Source: CAYRNY01 sp964425755
GTDB taxonomy: Bacteria; Chloroflexota; Anaerolineae; Aggregatilineales; Aggregatilineaceae
Length of the DNA: 64,000 nt
Direction of reading: 5' to 3'
Assembly: GCA_964425755.1 (NCBI GenBank)
Contig: CAYRNY010000016.1
Coordinates: 81,266-145,265 of the forward strand
Part shown: positions 33,261 to 44,028 of the stretch, piece after piece
Numbering within the stretch: the first letter of the stretch is position 1
Layout of the letters: each line of letters begins with the position of its first letter
Notes under the pieces: model-generated
Told to the model about the DNA's origin: nothing
The model's input: only the letters and a program-made list of their open reading frames with translations
Databases searched by the model: none
Program-made: the position numbers and the translations under genes

Positions 33261-34166
33261 GTGCCAGAATCAACAGGCAGCGAGCAAACCGGTATGAACC
33301 CTGTCGTCATCGAGATCGGCCCTTATTCGCTCCAACTCGGCCCGCTGAGCTACGAAACCGGGCAGTTGGTGCTGCGTGCCTATAGCGCCTGGTTGATGGC
33401 CGGGCTCGTGGCCGGGCTGGCGCTGATCATGTGGCGCGCGGTGCGGCACGAGCGCACGCTCCGCGCGGCGCTGCGCTGGCTGGATGTCAGCCTCGCGGGG
33501 CTGGTCGCGGGCGTGATCGGCGCGCGGGCGCTGCACGTGTTGCTGGAATGGGACTACTTCCAGGACCACACCGCGCAGATCGACAACCTGGCCCTGGGCG
33601 GCCTGGCCTGGCACGGCGGGCTGCTGGCCGGGGCACTGGCGGTGTTGATCGCGGCCCGGCTGCGCGGCGTCCCGCTGCGCGCCTGGACCGACGCGCTGGC
33701 GCTGGCGTTCCCGCTCGGCATGATCGGCGCGTGGACCGGCTGCCGCAACGCCGGGTGTGGCTACGGCTACGAAGTCGCGACGCTGGCGGACTGGCCGGGC
33801 TGGTTGGTGGCGGAACTGCCGGACGTGTTCGGGCTGTACGCGCCGCGCCTGGACCTGCACACATTCGGCGCGCTGTTCGGCGCGATCCTGTTCGCGCTGG
33901 CATTGGTCCTGACCGGGCTGGGCTGGCTGCGCGGGCTGCGGCTGTGGTTGATCCTGGCGCTGGCAGGGCTGGGATTGGCGCTGTTCGGGTTCTTCCGCGC
34001 GGATCCGGCGGTGATGGTCGCGAACCGGCGCGCGGACCAGATGTTCAACTTGCTGTTGCTGCTGGCCAGCACGGTTACCGGCGCTGCGCTGTGGCTGCAC
34101 GACCGGCGCGCCGAGTCCAGAGCCGCGCCGCCATCCGATCGCGGGGCGGGTTCTGCGACGTTGTGA
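33261..34166 (+). CDS. Prolipoprotein diacylglyceryl transferase (Lgt)-like membrane protein
   Basis: A 301-aa protein of about seven spans. GTG at 33261 is the first candidate; an ATG at 33294 (MNPVVIEIGPYSL) is equally plausible and gives the family's usual PVxxxIGPxxxxxY opening. GARALHVLLEWDYF and GGLAWHGGLLAG match the Lgt family, including the His-Gly-Gly that holds the catalytic His. However, the Lgt signature GRIGNFxNGE is here GMIGAWTGCRNAGCGYG: the essential Arg and Asn are absent, and it looks like the divergent Lgt-like subgroup with an AGCxYG motif. Enzymatic activity is therefore doubtful. Confidence 0.75.
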   Translation: MPESTGSEQTGMNPVVIEIGPYSLQLGPLSYETGQLVLRAYSAWLMAGLVAGLALIMWRAVRHERTLRAALRWLDVSLAGLVAGVIGARALHVLLEWDYFQDHTAQIDNLALGGLAWHGGLLAGALAVLIAARLRGVPLRAWTDALALAFPLGMIGAWTGCRNAGCGYGYEVATLADWPGWLVAELPDVFGLYAPRLDLHTFGALFGAILFALALVLTGLGWLRGLRLWLILALAGLGLALFGFFRADPAVMVANRRADQMFNLLLLLASTVTGAALWLHDRRAESRAAPPSDRGAGSATL

Positions 34167-34293
34167 CGCCGCCTCAAACAAACCCACCTCACTGATCAAG
34201 AAAGCTGCGTGTAACAATGTGCAACTTCTGTCGTATACTGTGCGTAGTAACCAGCAGCATCGTTCAACAGCCATTGAGGAACAAAAAAGAGCC

Positions 34294-36738
34294 ATGCACA
34301 CCCGGGGACGAAAAATCCTGCGCGATATATGGTCGCGCAAAGCACGGACGGTGCTCGTTGCGATCAGCATTTTCATCGGCGTCTTTGGCACGGTGACACT
34401 GTTCACAATGAGCGATCTCGTCGTGAGCCAGCTCAAAGAGGACCTTGATCAAGATGCACTGGCGATGATCCGCGCGTATCTCGCTGTGCCGCCGGGCAGG
34501 CAGCCCGATAACGCGCAAACGCTCGCCGCACTGCGCGACCTGCCGGGCGTAACACACGCTGAGGGCCAGGCGGTTTACCCCCTGTACTGGAAACTGCCCG
34601 AGGACGAGGGCTTCAACTCGTCGTTCGTGTTCGGCTACAGCGAGCCGTACACCGCGTTACAGCTTGAGCCGCCGCGCCTGGAAACAGGCCGCTTCCCGCA
34701 GCCGGGCGACAATGCGCGCGAGCTGGCGGTCGAGCGCCGCTTTGCGGAAAAATACGATCTCGCGGTCGGCGATACGATCACGGTGCGCGCGCTGAGCCAG
34801 GTCGAAAACAGCGACAGCGGCATGGTGCAGGAAACCTGGACTATTGTCGGCACCGTGTTCCACCCTTACGGCTACCAGACCTTCACTACTGTCCTGCCCG
34901 AAGATAGTCTTTTCGCCACCTACGAGGACGCGCAGCACCTGGCCGGGTTCAAGGGCTTCAGTTCGATCTACACACGCTTCGAAAGCTTCGAACTCGCGGA
35001 CCAGAACGTGGATGACTTCAGCGCCGCGATCGCTCAGACCGGGTCGTACATCCCCGTGTTCACGCTGTCCGAAGACCCGGCTGAAAACAGCCTGATCCGT
35101 TTCGCGGCTACGGCGGGCAATGTGATGTCGAGCCTGGCGCTGATCGCGTTGTTGGTATCGGGGTTCCTGGTATTCAACGTGCTCAACGCGATCGTGACGG
35201 AACAGCGCGAGCAGATCGGCGTGCTGAAATCGCTTGGGGCGACGCGCTGGGATAACGTCTATATTTTCTCCGGCATGGCGCTGATCTACGGCGTGTTAGG
35301 AGTGCTGCTTGGCGTGGTGCTCGGCATCCCCAGCGGTTACGTGGCCGCGCAAGGTCTCGCGGAATCCGCCAATACGCAAATCGACGATTTCGCTTACTCC
35401 AGCACGGCGATCGCGCTGGGGATCGGTGTCGGGCTGGCGGTGCCGGTGCTGGCATCGTTAGTGCCGGTGTGGGGCGGCACGCGCGTGCGCATCATCGACG
35501 CGTTGACCGACCTGGGCATCGCGGCGGATTACGGGTCCGGGCCAACGGCGCGGCTGCTGAACTGGCTCCCGGTCCCGATCACGATCCGCCAGGGCATCAG
35601 TAACGTGCTGCGCAAGAAGGGCCGCATCGTGCTGACCGTGATCACGCTGACGCTGGCTGCCGGGGCGTTCATGGGGATTTTTGCAGTCTTCGCTTCGGTG
35701 AACGAAGTGCTGAACACGTTCTTCAACACGTACAATTTCCATTTCACCATCGAGCCAAACAACCCGGACAATCTGCCTGAGGTCTACGAGGTTCTGGACA
35801 CGCAATACAGCGATCTGACCCGGCTCGGCCCATTTGCCAACCTGGCGATCGAGATCGACGGGTTCGACAAACAACTCGACCCCGCCAGCGGGCCGGGCGC
35901 GCTGTTCGCCATCGGCTACGACCCGGTGCAGCAGGCGTATCAGATCACCCTGGTGGAAGGCGAGGACCTGGTGGCAAACCCGGATGGCGTGGTTCTGGCG
36001 CGGCCCACAGCCGAATACCTCGGCAAATTCACCGGTGATACGATCACGATCAGCGCGGGCGGGCGGAGCGACACGTTCGAGATCGTCGGCGTGGCGGAGA
36101 TGCCTTATGATACGGCGTGGTTTGACTGGCGCACGCTGGCGAGACTGGGTGGCTTTGTGGACGCGAACGGGGACCCGGTGCCAACAGCCGTGACGGTCCA
36201 AATGCCGGACTCCGATCCGACGGCTGACGAAGTCGATGACCTGACCGAGACGATCAATGAGGCGCTGCTCGAACGAGGCATCACGGCGGCCTACAGCAAC
36301 ATCCAGTTGTTCATCGAAACGCTGTCCAACGCGATCGCGACCTTCCGCAACCTGTTCAATTTCACAGCACTCTTGATCGCGCTGGTCGGCGCGGTGGGAC
36401 TGTTCACCACGCTCTCGATGAGCGTCTACGAGCGGCAGAAAGAAATCGGCGTGATGCGTTCGATCGGTGCGGGATCGGGCACGATCATCTTGCAGTTCCT
36501 GACCGAGGGGATCGTGGTCGGCGTGCTGGCATGGCTGATCGGGCTGCCCCTGAGCATGCTGATCAACGAAGGGCTGATCACGGCGCTGAACCTCGGCAGC
36601 GAGTACAATCTCGGCTACCCGCTGGAAGCGGCGTTGCTGGGGCTGGTGGGGATGCTGGTGATCACCACGCTGGCAAGCCTGTGGCCTTCGATCAGCGCGG
36701 CGCGGAAAACCGTCTCGAACATCCTGCGTTACCAGTAG
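34294..36738 (+). CDS. ABC-transporter permease, FtsX/MacB type (large, two FtsX repeats)
   Basis: An 814-aa permease with an N-terminal membrane span (ARTVLVAISIFIGVFGTVTL), a large periplasmic MacB-PCD-like domain and a first FtsX domain (NVMSSLALIALLVSGFLVFNVLNAI, EQREQIGVLKSLGATRW), then a second extracytoplasmic domain and second FtsX domain (TALLIALVGAVGLFTTLSMSVYERQKEIGVMRSIGA). The EIGVLK(S)LGA and EIGVMRSIGA loops contact the ATPase. No ATPase gene is in the neighbourhood, so the partner must be encoded elsewhere. The start at 34294 (MHTRGRKILRDIW) is chosen because it opens the typical cytoplasmic N-terminus. Substrate unknown, probably a lipid, lipoprotein or peptide. Confidence 0.9.
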   Translation: MHTRGRKILRDIWSRKARTVLVAISIFIGVFGTVTLFTMSDLVVSQLKEDLDQDALAMIRAYLAVPPGRQPDNAQTLAALRDLPGVTHAEGQAVYPLYWKLPEDEGFNSSFVFGYSEPYTALQLEPPRLETGRFPQPGDNARELAVERRFAEKYDLAVGDTITVRALSQVENSDSGMVQETWTIVGTVFHPYGYQTFTTVLPEDSLFATYEDAQHLAGFKGFSSIYTRFESFELADQNVDDFSAAIAQTGSYIPVFTLSEDPAENSLIRFAATAGNVMSSLALIALLVSGFLVFNVLNAIVTEQREQIGVLKSLGATRWDNVYIFSGMALIYGVLGVLLGVVLGIPSGYVAAQGLAESANTQIDDFAYSSTAIALGIGVGLAVPVLASLVPVWGGTRVRIIDALTDLGIAADYGSGPTARLLNWLPVPITIRQGISNVLRKKGRIVLTVITLTLAAGAFMGIFAVFASVNEVLNTFFNTYNFHFTIEPNNPDNLPEVYEVLDTQYSDLTRLGPFANLAIEIDGFDKQLDPASGPGALFAIGYDPVQQAYQITLVEGEDLVANPDGVVLARPTAEYLGKFTGDTITISAGGRSDTFEIVGVAEMPYDTAWFDWRTLARLGGFVDANGDPVPTAVTVQMPDSDPTADEVDDLTETINEALLERGITAAYSNIQLFIETLSNAIATFRNLFNFTALLIALVGAVGLFTTLSMSVYERQKEIGVMRSIGAGSGTIILQFLTEGIVVGVLAWLIGLPLSMLINEGLITALNLGSEYNLGYPLEAALLGLVGMLVITTLASLWPSISAARKTVSNILRYQ

Positions 36739-36877
36739 ACGGCAGTTCGGGGTAAGATCGAGGTAGCGCGTCCGATGGTGCCCTGCCCCACACCGGCAGG
36801 GCACGTAGCGGTTACCGCACGCGCCCAAGCGCATCATTTGTGTGATCCGTCGTTTGTTCTGAGGGGAACCTCCACTG

Positions 36878-37750
36878 ATGAAGATCAAACTTGGACTGGC
36901 CCAAACCCGCCCCCAGCTTGGCAATCTCGAAGCGAACATGCAGCAACACCTGGACCTGATCGTGCAGGCCGCCGGACAGGACGTGCAACTGCTGCTGTTC
37001 CCCGAACTCTCGCTGACCGGCTACAACCTGCAGGACCTGGTCTACGAGCTGGCGATCCAGCCCCACGCCGGCGATCCGACCTTCGGGCCGCTGCTGGAAG
37101 CCAGCCGCGCGCACGATATGGACATCACGATCGGTTTTGTGGAAGAAGACCGCCGCCACCGCTTTTATATCGCGCAGGCGTATCTCAGCCGGGGCGCGAT
37201 CGTGCACGTGCACCGCAAAGTGTACCTGCCGACCTACGGCCTGTTTGACGAGGGGCGTTATTTCGCCTGGGGCGATTCCGTGCGCGCCTTCGACACGCGC
37301 TTCGGGCGCGTCGGCATGCTGATCTGCGAGGATTTCTGGCACGCCTCGCCGCCATACCTGCTGTGGATCGACGGCGCGGATGTCCTGCTGTTTCACAGCG
37401 CGAGTCCCGGGCGCGGGCTGGACCAAAGCCCCGTGCTGAGCAGCGCGCGCTGGGTGGAGCGCATGAACCACGCCTACGCGGGCCTGTTCACCACCTATGT
37501 GATCCACTGCAACCGGGTCGGGTTCGAGGACGGGCTGAACTTCTGGGGCGGCAGCACGGTCGCCGACCCGAACGGGGACTTCATCCTGCAGGGGCCGTAC
37601 TTCGAAGAGGCGCTGCTGGTGCACGATCTCGACCTGAACCAGCTTCACCGCACGCGCAGCCGCCTGCCCCTGCTGCGCGACGAGCGCACCGGCCTGATGC
37701 AGCGCGAGCTGGAACGCATCCTGCGCGAGTCGCCGGGCGGGGGGCGGTAG
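36878..37750 (+). CDS. Carbon-nitrogen hydrolase (nitrilase superfamily)
   Basis: A 290-aa protein. The catalytic triad is Glu43 (LLFPELSLTGYNLQDL), Lys114 (HRKVYLPTYGLFDEGRYF) and Cys150 (GMLICEDFWH). The SLTGY and the KVYLPTYGLFDEGR-type segment are close to the glutaminase domain of glutamine-dependent NAD synthetases and related amidases, but no synthetase domain is fused. The role is likely amide or carbamoyl hydrolysis; the substrate is unresolved. It lies upstream of clpB with 233 bp in between, without clear operon signs. Confidence 0.9.
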   Translation: MKIKLGLAQTRPQLGNLEANMQQHLDLIVQAAGQDVQLLLFPELSLTGYNLQDLVYELAIQPHAGDPTFGPLLEASRAHDMDITIGFVEEDRRHRFYIAQAYLSRGAIVHVHRKVYLPTYGLFDEGRYFAWGDSVRAFDTRFGRVGMLICEDFWHASPPYLLWIDGADVLLFHSASPGRGLDQSPVLSSARWVERMNHAYAGLFTTYVIHCNRVGFEDGLNFWGGSTVADPNGDFILQGPYFEEALLVHDLDLNQLHRTRSRLPLLRDERTGLMQRELERILRESPGGGR

Positions 37751-37983
37751 CCCCCGCGATCCCGCGCCTTACCTGCGCACCCTGGCGACAACGTGCCCGC
37801 GCTCGCTGCCCCACACAGCGGCGACGCGGGCGTTTAGTGCGCCTGCCGCAAGCACGCGCCGCGCCGGGATCGCCCGTCCGATCCGTTTCTAACACCCTTC
37901 CGACGCCCATCTTACACCCCCGGCGTACACTAATACCGGTAATCATACGGAAAAAATTACACCTGCCAGAGGGGAGAGTCTCT

Positions 37984-40590
<2,607 letters not shown>

Positions 40591-40616
40591 CGCCCGCCGC
40601 AACACGCACGAATCGA

Positions 40617-40650
40617 ACGGGGCAGATCGCCGTTGATCTGCCCCGTTTTT
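40617..40650 (+). terminator. Intrinsic terminator of clpB
   Basis: Perfect 12-bp stem ACGGGGCAGATC (40617-40628) with GATCTGCCCCGT (40635-40646), followed by TTTTT. Confidence 0.93.
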
Positions 40651-40658
40651 GTTTTGCG

Positions 40659-40999
40659 TGATCAATGCCCTAACGGGCTTGAGATTGATTCTGATGCCTG
40701 TACACCGACCGCGAAGTGGCCGCGCTTCTGGCCATGTCGTAATGCCCTAACGGGCTTGAGATTGATTCTGATGAAATGCGCGATGCCCGGTTTGCGGTGA
40801 TGTTTTCGTCGTAATGCCCTAACGGGCTTGAGATTGATTCTGATGGCAGCTTGAGGCAGTTTTGACCACCGCCGAAGTTGCTGCGTCGTAATGCCCTAAC
40901 GGGCTTGAGATTGATTCTGATTTACTTAGCTTGGAGAGGGGCAGATGAGGGTTTTACGCAGGGTCGTAATGCCCTAACGGGCTTGAGATTGATTCTGAT
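40659..40999 (-). CRISPR. CRISPR array, 5 repeats of 37 bp and 4 spacers, no cas genes in the window
   Basis: Repeats at 40659-40695, 40736-40772, 40808-40844, 40885-40921 and 40963-40999; spacers of 40, 35, 40 and 41 nt, all different. Repeats 2-5 are identical; repeat 1 has lost its outer five bases, so it is the trailer end. The minus strand is the likely sense: the repeat then has a GCCC-GTTA-GGGC hairpin followed by exactly 8 nt (ATTACGAC), the arrangement that gives an 8-nt crRNA 5' handle after Cas6-type cleavage at the hairpin base. The clpB terminator ends 9 bp from the first repeat, leaving no space for a leader on that side. Confidence 0.93.
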
Positions 41000-41128
41000 A
41001 TTACCAGGGTACCGGTTTATTGTCAAATATTGCGCCATACCATTAAGCACCATCCTCTGACCACATCACGATCCACAACTTTCCTCAAGCTTTTTGACGG
41101 ATCGGCACGCCTGAATGCCGCAAATTGT
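41000..41128 (-). promoter_or_regulatory. Candidate CRISPR leader
   Basis: 129 bp directly beyond the perfect-repeat end of the array, clearly more AT-rich than its surroundings (for example TTTATTGTCAAATATTG near 41016). No promoter boxes can be assigned with confidence. Its role is inferred from position and from the array polarity. Confidence 0.5.
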
Positions 41129-41206
41129 CCGGTTTTTTTGCGAGCACCCCCTTAGTCCCGCGCTTACGTAATAGGCTTGCTAAAGGGGGGTCTCGCAAAA
41201 GCCGGG
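41129..41206. repeat. 78-bp palindromic element (MITE- or REP-like) next to the CRISPR leader
   Basis: The two 26-27 bp arms are inverted copies: CCGGTTTTTTTGCGAG at the left end mirrors CTCGCAAAAGCCGG at the right end, and CCCCCTTAG mirrors CTAAAGGGGG. The 24-bp centre holds the 8-bp palindrome TTACGTAA (41164-41171), whose midpoint is the exact midpoint of the whole element. No second copy was noticed in this window and there is no open reading frame inside. Confidence 0.75.
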
Positions 41207-41410
41207 GCACGCGCCTGGCCGGGCAGCCTTCGGATCATGAAGCACAGCGGCGGTCTCGCGTCGCCTTGCAGGCGAGCAGGCGGCGACGTTGCGTCAGGTA
41301 CGGGCAGCGCAACGGGTATTTAATACGTACCGGGTTGTGTTGGCCGCAGAACGCGCCAGCCCGCCCGGCACTTTATTCGCAGATTCTCATCGACGCAAGG
41401 AGATGCAGCT

Positions 41411-42229
41411 ATGTTCAAGCAACTGGCCGTTATGCTCACGCTGGTGGCGCTCGTGGTGCCGTTGGCCGCACACGCGCAGGATGGCCCCACCCCCGCCCCC
41501 GTGACGCTCGACCCCGTGCCCTACATGCGCGTGGATCACGCCGGAATCCGGTTCGCGTTCGAGGCGGCGCTCGCGGACGCGGTCACCGTCGCGGAGTACC
41601 CGGCGACCGAAGGCGACGTGCAGATGCCGTCACCGGCCTATACCGAGTTCGTGTTCGAGGGGTACGCGGACGGCGGCGACTGGCTCCGCCACGCCCTGAC
41701 CCCGCGCATCAGCATCTACACGATCGAGGACTTCGGCCCCTATCCGTTCTACATCGAGCAGCTTGACGAACTGTCGCGCTTGCTGGCCGAACGCCCGGAC
41801 CTGAACCGGTACGCGTTGGCCCATGCCGGCGATCCGGACGCGCTAACGCTGCCGTTCCTGCCGCTGTTCCCGGCGGCGCAGGTGTTCCGCGCCAGGCCGG
41901 AATACGTCGAGGTGGCGAACGTGCGTGGCATCCGCTATCTGGCCTACTACGCGCAGGCGATGAACCCGATCGCCGAGGGCGAAGTCTTCTACACCTTCCA
42001 GGGCATCACGGATGACGGCCAGCATTATGTCTCGGCCATCCTGCCCGTGAACACCGGGGTCCTGCCATCGGAGCTTCCCGCGATCGACGATCCGGATGCT
42101 TACGCAGAAGAATACCGGCAGTACCTGATGGACGTGATGGGCCACCTCACCACCGCGCAGCCGGAGCGCTTCACGCCCGCGCTGAGCATGCTGGACGATC
42201 TCGTGCAGTCGATCGACATCCGCCGCTAG
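41411..42229 (+). CDS. Secreted hypothetical protein
   Basis: A 272-aa protein with a Sec signal peptide: a hydrophobic run from residue 4 to 20, cleavage after AHAQ near residue 23. The mature part has no recognised family. It is rich in acidic and aromatic residues, with repeated Pro-rich turns such as PFLPLFPAAQVF. It is not a lipoprotein, as no lipobox is seen. An AAGGAG ribosome site lies 10 nt before the ATG. It follows the palindromic element on its left by 205 bp and has a terminator directly after it, so it is a single-gene unit. Confidence 0.8.
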   Translation: MFKQLAVMLTLVALVVPLAAHAQDGPTPAPVTLDPVPYMRVDHAGIRFAFEAALADAVTVAEYPATEGDVQMPSPAYTEFVFEGYADGGDWLRHALTPRISIYTIEDFGPYPFYIEQLDELSRLLAERPDLNRYALAHAGDPDALTLPFLPLFPAAQVFRARPEYVEVANVRGIRYLAYYAQAMNPIAEGEVFYTFQGITDDGQHYVSAILPVNTGVLPSELPAIDDPDAYAEEYRQYLMDVMGHLTTAQPERFTPALSMLDDLVQSIDIRR

Positions 42230-42246
42230 GCAGGTTGTGCATGGCG

Positions 42247-42273
42247 CAGAGCCTCCAAACGGGGGCTCTGTTT
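42247..42273 (+). terminator. Terminator after the secreted protein gene
   Basis: Stem CAGAGCC (42247-42253) with GGCTCTG (42264-42270), followed by TTTCC. Confidence 0.7.
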
Positions 42274-42362
42274 CCATTTGTATATGAATCGTGTTAATTT
42301 TTCGTCAATGTTCATAAATAAAGCGTGTGAAATGCGTTAAACAATGGTGATCACGGTTGTTT

Positions 42363-42391
42363 TTGGGCCAGAGTTCGCTAGCATCTATAGT
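42363..42391 (+). promoter_or_regulatory. Probable promoter of asnB
   Basis: TTGGGC (42363-42368), exactly 17-nt spacer, TATAGT (42386-42391), 35 nt before the asnB ATG. The preceding 100 bp are AT-rich. Confidence 0.6.
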
Positions 42392-42426
42392 GTATCTGTA
42401 AACTAGCCATAAGGGCAGAAGGAGTT

Positions 42427-43944
42427 ATGTGCGGCATTGCCGGTGTGTACGGCGAGACAGAAACGGAGATAGACCCCTTACTCGACAGCATGGCCCATCG
42501 CGGGCCGGACGGGCGCGATGTGGTCAGCTTCACGACCGGCTCATTCGGTCACGTCCGGCTGGCGATCGTCGATGTCGACGGCGGCCAGCAGCCGATGAGC
42601 AACGGCGGTGATCACTGGCTGGTCACCAACGGCGAAATCTATAACCACGAACGCCTACGCGAGCGTTTCCCGCGTTATCCCTTCAAAACCGACTCCGACA
42701 GCGAGGTGATCCTGCCGCTATACGCGGAACACGGCCCGGAGATGGTGCGCCATCTGGACGGGATGTTTGCCTTCGCGCTGTGGGACGGCGACGGCCTGTA
42801 TATGGCGCGCGACCCGCTGGGCATCAAGCCGCTGTATTACGGCTATGCCGGGGAACAGATACGCTTCGCATCCGAGATCAAGGCGCTGGAGAACCAGGTC
42901 GACCGCGTGCGCGAGTTCCCGCACGGGCACTGGTACCACACGCGGCACGGGTTCCAGCCATACTACCGCGTGTCGGACGTGATCGCGCGCGGGCTGCGCA
43001 GCGAAACGCCGAGCTTTGAGATGATCCGCGAGACGCTGCGCGAGGCGACACACAAGCGGCTGATGTCGGATGTGCCGTTGGGCGTGTTCCTCAGCGGCGG
43101 GCTGGACAGCAGCATCGTCGCGGCGCTCGTCGCGGAGAAGATGGACCACGTCCATTCGTTCAACGTCGGCATCGCGGACGGCGGCGACGACCGCCATTAC
43201 GCGCAGATGGTCGCCGATTACCTGGGCACGGAACACCACGAATACATCTACACGCTGGACGAGATGGTCGCGGCGCTGCCGGAAGTGATCTACCATCTCG
43301 AATCCTACGACCCACTGCTGATTCGCTCCGCGATCCCGAACTACTTCCTGGCGCGGCTGGCGAGCCAGCACGTGACGGTCGTGCTCTCCGGCGAAGGCGC
43401 GGACGAGCTGATGAGCGGCTATCACTACCTGAAGCAGCTAAACAAGACGCCTGACAAGCTGCACACTGAGTTGGTGCGCATCACCGACGGGCTGCACGAC
43501 TGCAACCTGCAGCGGCTGGACCGGATGACGATGGCGCACGGGTTGGAAGGCCGCGTGCCGTTCCTGGATACACGCTTCATCGAGGTTGCCTCGATGGTGG
43601 ACCTGGACCAGCGGCTTTACAGCAACGGCAGCGACCAGGATATCGAGAAATGGGCGCTGCGCAAGGCGTTTGAAGGCATGCTGCCGGACGAGGTCGTGTG
43701 GCGCAAAAAAGCCAAGTTCTCCGCCGGGGCGGGTTCCGAACAGAAGATCGTCGAACTGGCGGAGCGCGAGATCAGCGATACGGCGTTCGTCCGCGAGGGC
43801 GAGCAGTTCCGCCAAGAGACGGGGCGCGAGCTTTCCAGCAAGGAAGAACTCTACTACTACCGCGTATTCCGCGAGCACTTCGGGCCGGACGTCGCGCGGT
43901 TGATCCGTCGCTGGCAGGATTCGCCGGAAGCTGAGGTGTTCTAG
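42427..43944 (+). CDS. asnB: Asparagine synthase (glutamine-hydrolysing)
   Basis: A 505-aa class II amidotransferase. It begins MCGIAGVYGE, with Cys2 as the glutaminase nucleophile after Met removal. The glutaminase half has HRGPDGRD, NGEIYNH and DSEVIL. The synthetase half carries the ATP-pyrophosphatase loop VFLSGGLDSSIVAAL near residue 220. It converts aspartate to asparagine with glutamine as nitrogen donor. The ATG follows AGAAGGAG. Length and domain order are those of AsnB proteins. It has its own promoter and terminator. Confidence 0.94.
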   Translation: MCGIAGVYGETETEIDPLLDSMAHRGPDGRDVVSFTTGSFGHVRLAIVDVDGGQQPMSNGGDHWLVTNGEIYNHERLRERFPRYPFKTDSDSEVILPLYAEHGPEMVRHLDGMFAFALWDGDGLYMARDPLGIKPLYYGYAGEQIRFASEIKALENQVDRVREFPHGHWYHTRHGFQPYYRVSDVIARGLRSETPSFEMIRETLREATHKRLMSDVPLGVFLSGGLDSSIVAALVAEKMDHVHSFNVGIADGGDDRHYAQMVADYLGTEHHEYIYTLDEMVAALPEVIYHLESYDPLLIRSAIPNYFLARLASQHVTVVLSGEGADELMSGYHYLKQLNKTPDKLHTELVRITDGLHDCNLQRLDRMTMAHGLEGRVPFLDTRFIEVASMVDLDQRLYSNGSDQDIEKWALRKAFEGMLPDEVVWRKKAKFSAGAGSEQKIVELAEREISDTAFVREGEQFRQETGRELSSKEELYYYRVFREHFGPDVARLIRRWQDSPEAEVF

Positions 43945-43975
43945 GCCGCAGCCCGACAACTCACACAAACACACC

Positions 43976-44002
43976 GGGGACCGCGACCTGGTCCCCGTTT
44001 TT
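43976..44002 (+). terminator. Intrinsic terminator of asnB
   Basis: Perfect 7-bp stem GGGGACC (43976-43982) with GGTCCCC (43990-43996), followed by GTTTTT. Confidence 0.88.
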
Positions 44003-44028
44003 GATCGCGGCGGCGCGCGACGCGCCCT

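Noticed and set aside
37751..37983. CIRCE or CtsR regulation of clpB
   Set aside because: The 233-bp upstream region has no TTAGCACTC-N9-GAGTGCTAA and no tandem heptad repeat of CtsR.
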